This document shows positions 1 to 6,772 of a DNA stretch of 11,669 nucleotides, one piece after another. Position 1 is the stretch's first letter, and the number at the start of each line of letters is the position of its first letter. The stretch comes from Coriobacteriales bacterium. GTDB lineage: Bacteria; Actinomycetota; Coriobacteriia; Coriobacteriales; UBA8131. The DNA lies in the NCBI GenBank assembly GCA_031274985.1, contig JAISPK010000126.1:1-11669 (forward strand), written 5' to 3'. A model generated the notes under the pieces. That model searched no databases, was not told the origin of the DNA, and saw nothing but the letters and a program-made list of their open reading frames with translations. The position numbers and the translations under genes are program-made.

Positions 1-271
1 GAAACGGACCAAACACCGTATCCAAGCGCGAAGAGCGGCCGATTGCCAGACCCAGCGGCATAGCCAGTACCGTGCCGATGAGCATGGCCACGATGACCCG
101 GTAAAAGCTCACCAGAAAATTGGGAACGATCTTATCGGCATAGGTGCCCAGCATCGGTATAGTCTCGAAGGGCGTTGGGAGCGCCGGGCTCTGGAGAGCC
201 AGTGAAAGGATATACCAACCCAGTAGGATGATGACGAGGGCCAGAAGGTAGCCGATAAGTCTACGAACCAT
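1..271 (-). CDS. ABC transporter permease, NitT/TauT (SsuC/TauC) type, partial
   Basis: This is the N-terminal 90 residues of an inner-membrane permease; the rest lies beyond the left edge. The start is ATG at 269-271, inside the last codons of the ATPase gene (11-bp overlap), which suggests translational coupling. The protein opens with MVRRLIGYLLALVIILLGW, a short basic end followed by a first membrane helix (about residues 5-25). A periplasmic-type stretch with LPTPFETIPML follows, then a second hydrophobic helix near residues 55-75 (VIVAMLIGTVLAMPLGL) and an IGRSSRLD turn. The pattern of a helix, a proline-rich loop of the LPTP type and then FYRVIVAMLIGT resembles the start of BPD_transp_1 permeases of nitrate/sulfonate/taurine importers. 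The conserved EAA loop that contacts the ATPase would lie outside the window. It would pair with the ATPase and lipoprotein encoded just upstream. The ligand cannot be told from this fragment. Confidence 0.85.
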   Translation of the reverse strand, partial: MVRRLIGYLLALVIILLGWYILSLALQSPALPTPFETIPMLGTYADKIVPNFLVSFYRVIVAMLIGTVLAMPLGLAIGRSSRLDTVFGPF

Positions 272-1022
272 CTGAGGCTCCCGTCGAGAGCAGTGCATTG
301 CGCACCTCGGTGGCCTTGGCAAAGAATTCGGGTGTCGAACGAAAACCAACGTCGCCGGCATGCGGATTGGCGATCTCGGCAGCGACCTTTCCGGGCCGCG
401 AGCTCATGACCACAATACGCTCGCCGAGAAAGACGGCCTCATCAATAGAGTGCGTGACGAGTACCTGCGCGTAACCACGCTCTCTCCACTGAGCGAGCAA
501 CAGATCCTGGAGTCCCTCACGCAGTTCCAGATCGAGGGCGCTGAGCGGCTCGTCCATCAACAGTAAATCCACATCGAGGGTCAGGACGCGCGCCAGAGCG
601 AGCCTTTGGCGCATCCCGCCCGAAAGCTCTCCGGGATAGTTTCTCGCAAAGCCCTGAATGCCCACCTGCTCAAGAATCTGCCGGGTCTCCTGCAAACGCT
701 CCTGACGGGGAACCTTGCGGATCTTCAGACCCAGGTCGGCGTTCTCAAAAACGGTCTTCCAGGGCAGCAGGCCGTAATCCTGTAGGATGAGACCCGTTGA
801 GAGCCGGGGTTTTACCACCGGCTCATTGTTGATGAGCACGGTGCCTTCTTCAGCGCGCAGAAGGCCGGATGCCAGCAGGAGCACAGTGGTTTTTCCGCAG
901 CCCGAAGGCCCTATCAAAACCACTGACTGGCCTCTTTGCACGTCTAAGGAGAGGCCGCTGAGTGCAGCGACCTCTCCGGCTTTTCCCTTATAGGTTTTTG
1001 AGACGTCCGTTAATGCAAGCAT
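261..1022 (-). CDS. ABC transporter ATP-binding protein, NitT/TauT (SsuB/TauB) type
   Basis: This 253-residue ATPase powers the importer formed with the flanking permease and lipoprotein. All motifs of an active ABC ATPase are visible: Walker A GPSGCGKTT at 38-46, Q-loop Q81 in ILQDYGLLPWKTV, signature LSGGMRQR at 133-140, Walker B LLLMDEP at 153-159, D-loop SALD at 161-164 and switch histidine H191 in VTHSIDEA. The LLPWKTV stretch after the Q-loop, the LSGGMRQR signature and THSIDEAVFL are characteristic of the nitrate/sulfonate/taurine branch. Length is normal for that family. It starts 6 bp after the stop of the lipoprotein gene, and I see no good Shine-Dalgarno sequence before the ATG, so translation is probably coupled to the upstream gene. 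Its 3' end overlaps the permease start by 11 bp. Substrate is not determined by this subunit. Confidence 0.95.
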   Translation of the reverse strand: MLALTDVSKTYKGKAGEVAALSGLSLDVQRGQSVVLIGPSGCGKTTVLLLASGLLRAEEGTVLINNEPVVKPRLSTGLILQDYGLLPWKTVFENADLGLKIRKVPRQERLQETRQILEQVGIQGFARNYPGELSGGMRQRLALARVLTLDVDLLLMDEPLSALDLELREGLQDLLLAQWRERGYAQVLVTHSIDEAVFLGERIVVMSSRPGKVAAEIANPHAGDVGFRSTPEFFAKATEVRNALLSTGASDGS

Positions 1023-1028
1023 TGGCAG

Positions 1029-2102
1029 TTAGGAAGCAGGGGTGATAAACGATCCTGACGAATAGTCATACGATAGCTTCTTGGACAGGTAGCCCTTCAT
1101 AAGCATCCAGTCGAGCACCGGGTCAACCATCTCAGAGGTGGGTTTTTGCACCTGAGGATACTCGGCTATTTTGTAGTTTTCCTTTACCGGCTCAGGGAGT
1201 TGGGCTTTTTGCACCAAAAGACTGCGATAGCTCTCGGGGGTGGCGTTAATGCGTGCCACAGAGTCATCCCATACGCTCGCCAGAGTCTCTATCATGGCAA
1301 GACCCTCGGTGGTATCGGCAAAATCCTCACGCACGATCATGACCGTCTGCGAGAGGTTGTCTCCGGTAGAGTCGTCAGCCACCAAGACCATGCCGGTTGC
1401 CTCACCAAGAGCCAACAGAGCACCCGGCAGGGCGGCAGCGGCAATCTGGTCAGAGGTCATCATCTCGTAGCGCACGGGAACCTTCTTTATCTCCTCAGTG
1501 ACGATCTGGTCGTCGGAGAGCCCCGCCTTTTTCAGAAGCTTGTACATCACATACTCAACCAGCGTGTTGGAGCCCACGCCTACGGGAACACCCGCGAGTT
1601 GTTCAGGGCTGGTGATGCCGCGGGCAGGATTGGCCAGAATACCAAAACGTCCCTGCTCCGGGGTCACTCCTAAGGCAACCCATTCCATGACCACCGGGGT
1701 TCCGGCCGCCGAAAGCGTAGCAGACACCATGATATCGGTCATCGCGATATCCACCGAGCCGGAGACAACCGCCGTTGAAAGCTCCTGGGCGCTCTGGAAG
1801 GTCACCACCGTTGCGTCAATCCCATACTCGGAAAAGATGCTCTCCTCCTCTGCCACCCACATGGGCAGGATATCCTCAGTTACCATGGAACCGATGATGA
1901 TCTGGCGTCCCAGGCCTTCGGAAGCTCCGGGATTACCGTTGGTTCTCCCTGCAGGGTCCTCTGTGCTGCCACCGGTCGTGCAGCCAAAAAGCAGGCCTGT
2001 GGTAGCAAGGGCGAGAGCGAGCATCAACGACAGAAGGGGCCTTTGCAGTGATTTTTTTGATAGGAGGGTTGTCGTTGGCTGGGCACCACTGCACTTTGAC
2101 AT
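1029..2102 (-). CDS. ABC transporter substrate-binding lipoprotein, NMT1/SsuA-like
   Basis: This is the extracytoplasmic solute receptor of the importer, predicted to be lipid-anchored. I place the start at ATG 2100-2102 (MSKCSGAQ; 357 residues) because GGAGG at 2110-2114 sits 7 nt upstream. An ATG at 2147 gives 15 more residues but has no good ribosome site and directly follows the porB stop. The N-terminus has basic residues, a Leu/Ala-rich core and a lipobox LFGC (Cys at about residue 41), followed by a Gly/Ser/Thr-rich linker. The mature part has the marks of NitT/TauT receptors: IIIGSMVTEDILPMWVAEE near the start, a YGIDATVV stretch, GSVDIAMTD, then ITSPEQLAGVPVGVGSNT and EYVMYKLLKKAGL. 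This is the SsuA/THI5 (NMT1) periplasmic-binding fold. Ligands in this fold include sulfonates, taurine, nitrate, bicarbonate and thiamine pyrimidine precursors; the sequence alone does not choose. The gene follows porB with about 50 bp from stop to start. Confidence 0.9.
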   Translation of the reverse strand: MSKCSGAQPTTTLLSKKSLQRPLLSLMLALALATTGLLFGCTTGGSTEDPAGRTNGNPGASEGLGRQIIIGSMVTEDILPMWVAEEESIFSEYGIDATVVTFQSAQELSTAVVSGSVDIAMTDIMVSATLSAAGTPVVMEWVALGVTPEQGRFGILANPARGITSPEQLAGVPVGVGSNTLVEYVMYKLLKKAGLSDDQIVTEEIKKVPVRYEMMTSDQIAAAALPGALLALGEATGMVLVADDSTGDNLSQTVMIVREDFADTTEGLAMIETLASVWDDSVARINATPESYRSLLVQKAQLPEPVKENYKIAEYPQVQKPTSEMVDPVLDWMLMKGYLSKKLSYDYSSGSFITPAS

Positions 2103-2108
2103 CTTCAT

Positions 2109-2115
2109 CCCTCCA
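2109..2115 (-). promoter_or_regulatory. Ribosome binding site deciding the lipoprotein start
   Basis: Read on the minus strand this is TGGAGGG. The GGAGG core lies 7 nt before the ATG at 2100-2102, which is ideal spacing, but only 1 nt before another in-frame ATG at 2106-2108, which is too close. This supports the 2102 start over both 2108 and 2147. Confidence 0.7.
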
Positions 2116-2150
2116 GCCAACGACATTCTAAAATTTGAATTCTTCATTTA

Positions 2151-3083
2151 CTACCCGCACATTCTCTTGATATAGTCATAATATTCATCCACCTCATCTT
2201 GGATCTCCTTGATCAGGTGCTCATTGCCCGGGGCAAAGAGATGCTTAAAGCGGCCCTGCGCCTTAAGGAACTCCTCGACGGGCAGCAGATCCTTCTCACG
2301 CACTTCCTTCATGGTCCATACCCCGTTTTGCACCTCAAAGATGGGCCAGAACTTAGTGCGAAAAGCCAGCTTGGATATTTCAATAGTCTGCTCTGCCTCA
2401 TAGCGCCAGCCGCGCGGGCACGGAGCCAAAACGTTAAGAAACGCAGCGCCGGGCGTATTGAATGCCTTCTCAGCCTTGTCTACCAGATCTTTCCAGTTTC
2501 CGATTGAGGCTTGCGCAGCGTAGGGTATGTGATGGGCAGCCACGATAGAGGCGAGGTCCTTACGGCGTTGCGGCTTGCCCGGGATTGCCTTGCCAACCTC
2601 AGAGGTGGTGGCCCAGGAATGCAGCGGGGTGGCCGACGAACGCTGGATACCGGTATTCATGTAGGCTCCGTTGTCGTAGCACACATACACCATGTCGTGA
2701 CCGCGCTCCAGTGCGCCCGAAAGCGACTGCAGACCAATGTCATAGGTACCGCCGTCGCCGCCAAAAGCGATGAACTTGATTTCTTTATCGGCAGCGATCT
2801 TACCTGTTGCTTTGAGCGCGTTATAGGCCGCCTCGACACCGGAGAGCGTCGCGGCAGCGTTTTCAAAAGCGTTGTGAATGTAGGAGATATCCCAGGAGGA
2901 ATACGGCAGAGCCGTTGTTGAGACCTCGAGACACCCGGTTGCAGCACACACCACTACTTCGGTGTCCGCGCCTGCGCCCAGCATGATCTGTCGCACGGCA
3001 ACGGATGCGCCGCAGCCACCACAGAGGCGATGCCCGCCTACCAGACGTTCTTTAGTCTCCGAAAGTTGTTTGATATTAGCCAT
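2151..3083 (-). CDS. porB: 2-oxoacid:ferredoxin oxidoreductase, beta subunit (pyruvate type likely)
   Basis: The beta subunit binds thiamine diphosphate and the proximal 4Fe-4S cluster in the four-subunit enzyme that converts a 2-oxoacid plus CoA to acyl-CoA, CO2 and reduced ferredoxin. The 310-residue length is typical. Visible features are HRLCGGCGAS at 18-27 with cluster ligands C21 and C24, a third cysteine C51 in ATGCLEV, a fourth at C222 in APCPRGW, and the thiamine diphosphate/Mg motif GGDGGTYDIG starting at about 108 with N138 downstream in CYDNGAYMNTG. The CPRGW and WATTSEVGK segments resemble pyruvate-type beta subunits, so pyruvate is the first guess, but 2-oxoisovalerate or another 2-oxoacid is possible. 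It starts 3 bp after the porA stop and ends just before the ABC lipoprotein gene. Cytoplasmic. Confidence 0.93.
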   Translation of the reverse strand: MANIKQLSETKERLVGGHRLCGGCGASVAVRQIMLGAGADTEVVVCAATGCLEVSTTALPYSSWDISYIHNAFENAAATLSGVEAAYNALKATGKIAADKEIKFIAFGGDGGTYDIGLQSLSGALERGHDMVYVCYDNGAYMNTGIQRSSATPLHSWATTSEVGKAIPGKPQRRKDLASIVAAHHIPYAAQASIGNWKDLVDKAEKAFNTPGAAFLNVLAPCPRGWRYEAEQTIEISKLAFRTKFWPIFEVQNGVWTMKEVREKDLLPVEEFLKAQGRFKHLFAPGNEHLIKEIQDEVDEYYDYIKRMCG

Positions 3084-3086
3084 GAT

Positions 3087-4271
3087 CTACCTCGTTCCCA
3101 GATAGCTGAGACTCTGATCAAGCTTGCCGGCAGCAAGTTCTTGCAGCTCAGCGTAAGCCTGATGAATAGCGTCCAGTGTGACATCGGCGCCGCCGAGGCC
3201 ATAGATGTAATTGCGTGTGGGGATGAGCAGGCCCTCGCCGTAGAGCGCCGAGCGTACATCAAGGCCTACCGGGCCGTACTCGGCACCGAAGGCATCGCTT
3301 CTGTCGAGGATGCCGACGGCCTTGGCGCCCTTGAGAGCGGCTACCACTTCCTTGGCCGGGAAGGGACGATAGAGTCTGATACGAGCCACGCCCGCTTTGA
3401 TTCCCTCGGCGCGCAGTTGCTCAGCTACCACGCGGGAATTGCCGGCAGCAGAACCCAGAACCACGAGGATGTAATCGGCATCATCGCACTTCCAGGCATC
3501 AACAAACTCAAACGGACGGCCGCTCACCTCTGCCCAGGCATCTCCGGCCTCCTGAATAAAAGGAGCCGAGTTGTCTATGGCAGCGCGCTGCGCCTTTTTG
3601 AGCTCAAAGTAGGATCCGCCCAGTGAGGCGAACATGCCGTGCCCCACGGGGCCCGGTCCGTTAAAGAGAGGATTCTCAGGAACCCTCTGACCCACATAGT
3701 CCAGCACGGTGGCGTCATCCATGAGCTCACAGCGCTCCATGGCGTGCGTGGTGATAAAACCGTCGAGCGTGGTCATCACCGGCAGTTGCACCTCGGGGTG
3801 CTCGGCCACACGAAAAGAGATGAGACTGTTGTCATAGGCCTCCTGCGCGGTTTCGGCAAAGAGGATGATCCAGCCGCTGTCGCGGCAACCCATGATGTCG
3901 GAATGATCGCCGTGGATATTGATGGGGGCAGAGAGTGCGCGGTTGGCGTTGGCCATAACGATAGGCAGACGCATACCGGCAGCGATGTAGAGTTCTTCCC
4001 ACATCAGGGCGAGTCCCTGTGACGCCGTGGCGGTGGCTACACGGGCACCGGCAGCTGAAGCACCTACCGAGGCGCTCATAGCGGAGTGTTCGCTTTCTAC
4101 CGCAACAAACTCGGTGTGCACACGGCCATCGGCCACATATTTGGCATAGTTTTCGACGATGGTGGTTTGGGGGGTAATCGGATAAGCGGCAAGCACATCC
4201 ACAGCCGCCTGGCGGAAGGCCTCGGCTACCATCTGGTTACCGGTTGCAGCCAATACAGTTACGTCTGCCAT
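3087..4271 (-). CDS. porA: 2-oxoacid:ferredoxin oxidoreductase, alpha subunit (pyruvate type likely)
   Basis: The 394-residue alpha subunit forms the substrate pocket and dimer core of the enzyme with PorB. The hallmark YPITPQT is at residues 30-36; in this family the threonine region contacts the 2-oxoacid. ESEHSAMSASVGASAAGARVATAT-type sequence follows from 59, then TASQGLALMWEE and ANRALSAPINIHGDHSDIM, both strongly conserved in pyruvate-type alpha subunits. A C-terminal transketolase-like domain follows, with ILVVLGSAAGNSRVV near 270-285, GVARIRLYRPFPAKEV and LDRSDAFGAEYGP. The start ATG overlaps the porD stop by one base (TGATG), and AAGGAGG precedes it, so the two are coupled. Length and order match the gamma-delta-alpha-beta clusters of archaea and some anaerobic bacteria, not the single-chain pyruvate:ferredoxin oxidoreductase of clostridia. 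Confidence 0.95.
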   Translation of the reverse strand: MADVTVLAATGNQMVAEAFRQAAVDVLAAYPITPQTTIVENYAKYVADGRVHTEFVAVESEHSAMSASVGASAAGARVATATASQGLALMWEELYIAAGMRLPIVMANANRALSAPINIHGDHSDIMGCRDSGWIILFAETAQEAYDNSLISFRVAEHPEVQLPVMTTLDGFITTHAMERCELMDDATVLDYVGQRVPENPLFNGPGPVGHGMFASLGGSYFELKKAQRAAIDNSAPFIQEAGDAWAEVSGRPFEFVDAWKCDDADYILVVLGSAAGNSRVVAEQLRAEGIKAGVARIRLYRPFPAKEVVAALKGAKAVGILDRSDAFGAEYGPVGLDVRSALYGEGLLIPTRNYIYGLGGADVTLDAIHQAYAELQELAAGKLDQSLSYLGTR

Positions 4272-4621
4272 CAGTTGCCTCCTTCCGAGCTGAGACTATC
4301 GGGTTCCGGAATCATTTCCAGAGCTTTAAAACGGCACTCGAGCACGCAGATGCCACATCCCTTGCAGTGGTCAAAATCAATGCCGGTCATCTTTTGATCC
4401 TTGACGAGAATCGAGGAATCAGGGCAATGCACCCAGCACAGCATGCAGTGAGTGCAGGCCTCTTCGTCCCACACGGGGCGATCACTGCGCCAGCCGCCGG
4501 TGATGTAGAGCATGGAGTTTCCGGCGTCGGTTACGATGCCGCCCGGCAAAAAGTCAGTGCTCTTCCAGCTGTCAAAATCTGACACGTCTTGATATGTTCT
4601 GGCTGTCTGGGTCATTTGCAT
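4271..4621 (-). CDS. porD: 2-oxoacid:ferredoxin oxidoreductase, delta (ferredoxin) subunit
   Basis: This 116-residue protein carries two 4Fe-4S clusters that relay electrons from PorB to external ferredoxin. The cluster motifs are CTHCMLCWVHCP (C56, C59, C62, C66) and CKGCGICVLECR (C86, C89, C92, C96), the classic CxxCxxCxxxC pair. About 45 residues precede the clusters and include ITGGWRSDRPVWDEEAC, typical of PorD. Two starts are possible. ATG 4619-4621 is 4 nt from AGGAGG at 4626-4631. ATG 4613-4615 is 10 nt from it and forms an ATGA overlap with the porG stop; both give the same protein apart from two residues. The 3' end overlaps porA by one base. Cytoplasmic, part of the same complex. 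Confidence 0.95.
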   Translation of the reverse strand: MQMTQTARTYQDVSDFDSWKSTDFLPGGIVTDAGNSMLYITGGWRSDRPVWDEEACTHCMLCWVHCPDSSILVKDQKMTGIDFDHCKGCGICVLECRFKALEMIPEPDSLSSEGGN

Positions 4622-5187
4622 ACCACCTCCTGAACGGCTCGGTCAACCGAAGACAGGTTGGCATCGACGATTTCTTTTGAGAACTTCTTACCAAAGGTCT
4701 TGAGAAGATTCTCCTTGAGGGCCTCAACCGCTACCACCTTGGTGACATGCGTCAGGGCACCGACGATTGGCGTGTTGGGCATGTCGCGACCAATGGTGGC
4801 AAGCGCGATGCCCGAAGCATCCACCACGGCAATCGTGACACCCTCGGGTACCTGCAGGTCTGTGCGCACGGTGTCGGCATCTTTGGTGGTGTTTAAGAGG
4901 AGGATGCCGTTTGGTTTGATACCCTCCAGGATATTGACTATCGAAAGAAGGGTCTCGTCGAGCACCACCACGATGTCCGGGTTGACGATGTTGTTATGGA
5001 GCTCGATGGGCAAATCACTGATACGCGAATACGCTTTCAGTGGCGCACCGGTACGTTCCGGTCCGTATTCAGGCATTGCCTGGATATACTTGCCTTTTAA
5101 TAGTGCTGTTTCTGCTAGCAATTTTGACGCCGTTACCGCGCCCTGCCCGGCTCGAGCATGCCAGCGGATCTCAATGAGATCACTCAT
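4612..5187 (-). CDS. porG: 2-oxoacid:ferredoxin oxidoreductase, gamma subunit
   Basis: The gamma subunit (also called porC in some naming schemes) completes the four-chain enzyme. I place the start at ATG 5185-5187 (MSDLIEIRW; 191 residues) because AGGAGG at 5195-5200 lies 7 nt upstream; the ATG at 5191-5193 is only 1 nt from it. Family signatures are IEIRWHARAGQGAVTASKLLAE at the N-terminus (the RxGQGAVTA motif), MPEYGPERTGAPLKAYSRIS at about 40-58, VNPDIVVVLDETLL, and MPNTPIVGALT in the C-terminal half. Its length agrees with stand-alone gamma subunits. It is the first gene of the por block, after a 142-bp gap that holds a candidate operator and a structured leader. The final codons overlap porD. 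Confidence 0.94.
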   Translation of the reverse strand: MSDLIEIRWHARAGQGAVTASKLLAETALLKGKYIQAMPEYGPERTGAPLKAYSRISDLPIELHNNIVNPDIVVVLDETLLSIVNILEGIKPNGILLLNTTKDADTVRTDLQVPEGVTIAVVDASGIALATIGRDMPNTPIVGALTHVTKVVAVEALKENLLKTFGKKFSKEIVDANLSSVDRAVQEVVCK

Positions 5188-5194
5188 AAACATT

Positions 5195-5200
5195 CCTCCT
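5195..5200 (-). promoter_or_regulatory. Ribosome binding site deciding the porG start
   Basis: AGGAGG on the minus strand, 7 nt before ATG 5185-5187 and only 1 nt before the in-frame ATG 5191-5193. The geometry favours the downstream ATG. This is also the site that the leader hairpins described for 5197-5270 could expose or cover. Confidence 0.7.
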
Positions 5201-5270
5201 CACGCAGTTCTCTAGGATACTTGGTTCCTATGGGACTAGCTTTTCAGTACCGATTGGCCCACTTCAGGAA
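5197..5270 (-). promoter_or_regulatory. Possible structured 5' leader of the por genes
   Basis: On the minus strand, TTCCT (5270-5266) and TGGG (5261-5258) can pair with CCCA (5234-5231) and AGGAA (5229-5225), making a two-step stem around a 23-nt loop. A competing perfect 5-bp hairpin pairs TAGGA (5230-5226) with TCCTA (5217-5213). In the absence of that pairing, TCCT could pair with AGGA in the porG ribosome site. The elements therefore form a chain of mutually exclusive pairings. The stems are short, and I do not recognise a known riboswitch; in particular I do not see the conserved segments of a thiamine diphosphate riboswitch. Seen: the complementarities. Inferred: any regulation. Confidence 0.3.
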
Positions 5271-5308
5271 TCATTCATTTCCGAAAAGCTCAATGACATG
5301 GCGGCAAT

Positions 5309-5330
5309 TTTACTTCATAGTTGTAGTAAA
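5309..5330. promoter_or_regulatory. AT-rich 22-bp imperfect dyad before the por genes, candidate operator
   Basis: TTTACT and AGTAAA form the outer arms of a dyad just past the amidohydrolase stop codon, about 120 bp before the porG start. Inner positions also match in part (8 of 10 when the arms are extended). On the minus strand it overlaps TATGAA and TAAAAT, either of which could be a -10 element, with TTGTAG 16 bp before TATGAA as a poor -35. It could be a repressor site over a por promoter, or a chance AT-rich palindrome. Confidence 0.3.
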
Positions 5331-5335
5331 CAGGA

Positions 5336-6649
5336 CTACAAGGCTGAAACAATGTCCCGTGTGGCCTTACTGGTCAGTGCGATGGTACGCTCAACGTCAA
5401 TAGTCTTCCACTCGCCGTTTGAAAAGAGCACTTTTCCATCGACCATGGTCAGGCACACATCACTGCCCTGAGCAGAGAAAACAAGGTTGTTGAGTCTGTC
5501 GTGCGCCGGATGCATCCAGGGGCCCGTCGTGTCCAACAACACCAGGTCGGCCGCTGCGCCCGCCTTAAGAGAGCCGGCCTGGTTTCTGCCCTGAGAGCGC
5601 GCGCCGTTGATGGTTGCCAGGGCAAGAGCCTCGGGCACGGACACGCTGGCGGCATCGAGCGTACTCGCCTTGGCAAGCAGCGAGGCCAGATAGAGTTCCT
5701 TGAAGAGGTTGTGGTTGTTGTTTGAAGCCATGCCGTCTGTGGCGAGGCCGACGTTGACCCCGGCAGCCATCATGCCGCAAAGCGGCATGATCCCCGAGCC
5801 GAGCTTTGCATTGGAGCAGGGGTTATGGGCAACACTCACTCCCCTCTCTGCCAGCAGCTGCCAGTCTTCCGGCTCCGTCCACACCGCATGGGCAGCAGTG
5901 CAGGGCTGAGCAAAGAATTCGAGGGAGTCAAAGTATTGGGTTGGGGTGAGCCCTCCCCTGCGTGCCTTGGCCTCTTCGTGCTCTCTGGCCGTTTCACTCA
6001 GGTGTATATGGGTGTTGATCCCCAGCTCTCGTGCCTGCTGGCCCACCGCCTGCACCACGTAGGGATTAGAGAGATACTCCGAATGCACGAATACATCAAA
6101 CTTGAGGCGTCCGTCGCAGGTGTTGTGATAGGTTTGCGCCAACGATGCAACCTCGGCCTTGCGAGGAGTATTCTCGTAGCGCTCTTCGGGGTCAAACGCA
6201 ATTGCCCCGTAGCTGAGGTTTGCTTTTATGCCGCTGGTGCGCACCGCCTCGGCCCGCTCATGCGTAAAGTCGTACATGTCAGAAAAGCTCACCGTACCAA
6301 AGCGCAGCATCTCGGCGATGGCCAATTCAGAGGCCGGAAGCGCCATCTGTGGGGTCATCAACGCTTCAAAGGGAAATATCTTAGTGTTGAGCCACTGTTG
6401 GAGCGGGAGCCCCTCTGCGTAACCCCTCAGCAAGGTCATGGGAATATGTGTGTGGATATTGTAAAAGCCGGGAACCATCAAGCGGCCCTTGCCGGGTATC
6501 TCCTGCACGTTCTTATGGTCGAATCCGACGCTTTTGCGAGGATCATCAGGACCCAGGTAGCTTATCGTGGTACCTTCCACCAGCACAAAGCCCTGTTCAA
6601 GGGTAAACTCGCTTGAGAGGTAGTCGATGTTCGTAAAGAGCGTGTTCAT
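5336..6649 (-). CDS. Amidohydrolase of the MTA/SAH (5'-deoxyadenosine) deaminase group
   Basis: This 437-residue zinc-type amidohydrolase probably deaminates an adenosine-like or related amino-heterocycle. Metal ligands are in place: HTH at H66 and H68 (PGFYNIHTHIPMTLLRG), H216 in HIHLSET, and D305 in LATDGMASNNN. E219, H254 (AAHAVW) and H275 in VAHNPCSNAKLGSG are also conserved. The LSET, HNPxSNxKLGSG and TDGxASNNxxxLF segments match the TrzN/AtzA/MtaD group, which includes S-adenosylhomocysteine, methylthioadenosine and 5'-deoxyadenosine deaminases. Length fits that group. Such enzymes can recycle by-products of radical-SAM and methyltransfer reactions. ATG 6647-6649 has GGAGG 8 nt upstream (6658-6662). 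It lies between tyrS and porG on the same strand, 130 bp and about 140 bp away. Other substrates (guanine, triazines, hydroxydechloroatrazine-like compounds) cannot be excluded. Confidence 0.85.
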   Translation of the reverse strand: MNTLFTNIDYLSSEFTLEQGFVLVEGTTISYLGPDDPRKSVGFDHKNVQEIPGKGRLMVPGFYNIHTHIPMTLLRGYAEGLPLQQWLNTKIFPFEALMTPQMALPASELAIAEMLRFGTVSFSDMYDFTHERAEAVRTSGIKANLSYGAIAFDPEERYENTPRKAEVASLAQTYHNTCDGRLKFDVFVHSEYLSNPYVVQAVGQQARELGINTHIHLSETAREHEEAKARRGGLTPTQYFDSLEFFAQPCTAAHAVWTEPEDWQLLAERGVSVAHNPCSNAKLGSGIMPLCGMMAAGVNVGLATDGMASNNNHNLFKELYLASLLAKASTLDAASVSVPEALALATINGARSQGRNQAGSLKAGAAADLVLLDTTGPWMHPAHDRLNNLVFSAQGSDVCLTMVDGKVLFSNGEWKTIDVERTIALTSKATRDIVSAL

Positions 6650-6688
6650 GGAACCTTCCTCCGGTAGAGATTCTGCAGCCCCGCTCCA

Positions 6689-6704
6689 CGACGCTCAAAC
6701 GTCG
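6689..6704 (-). other. Hairpin in the gap before the amidohydrolase gene
   Basis: CGACG and CGTCG form a perfect 5-bp stem with a 6-nt loop. The stem extends to 7 bp on the minus strand with one G-T wobble. No T-run follows, so it is not a standard intrinsic terminator. It lies about 25-40 nt before the GGAGG of the amidohydrolase gene. Confidence 0.35.
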
Positions 6705-6727
6705 CGAGGGCCCGGGGGATCCGGCTG

Positions 6728-6772
6728 GGCCGAACGGGTAGGACAACAGGGGGTCTGAGGACTGTTGCGGCC
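6728..6772 (-). other. Composite stem-loop just after tyrS
   Basis: On the minus strand, GGCCG and CAACAG run together on the 5' side (6772-6762). They pair with CTGTTG (6749-6744) and CGGCC (6732-6728), giving an 11-bp interrupted stem with a 12-nt loop and an 11-nt bulge on the 3' side only. It begins 7 nt after the tyrS stop. No U-tract follows, so it may stabilise the tyrS mRNA end, act with Rho, or be part of the leader of the next gene. I do not recognise a known RNA family. Confidence 0.4.

Noticed and set aside
5194..5335. Thiamine diphosphate riboswitch before por
   Set aside because: The conserved CUGAGA and the second conserved arm of that riboswitch are not visible on the minus strand, so the thiamine idea gets no support from this leader.
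5825..6616. 263-codon open frame on the plus strand across the amidohydrolase gene
   Set aside because: The opposite strand carries all metal-binding motifs of an amidohydrolase; this frame has none and is a shadow.
6674..6722. CTGCAG followed by GGGCCCGGGGGATCC, resembling a cloning-vector polylinker
   Set aside because: The short stretch matches part of a familiar polylinker, but the flanks do not continue into vector sequence and the region fits between two intact native genes; chance in GC-rich DNA is enough.
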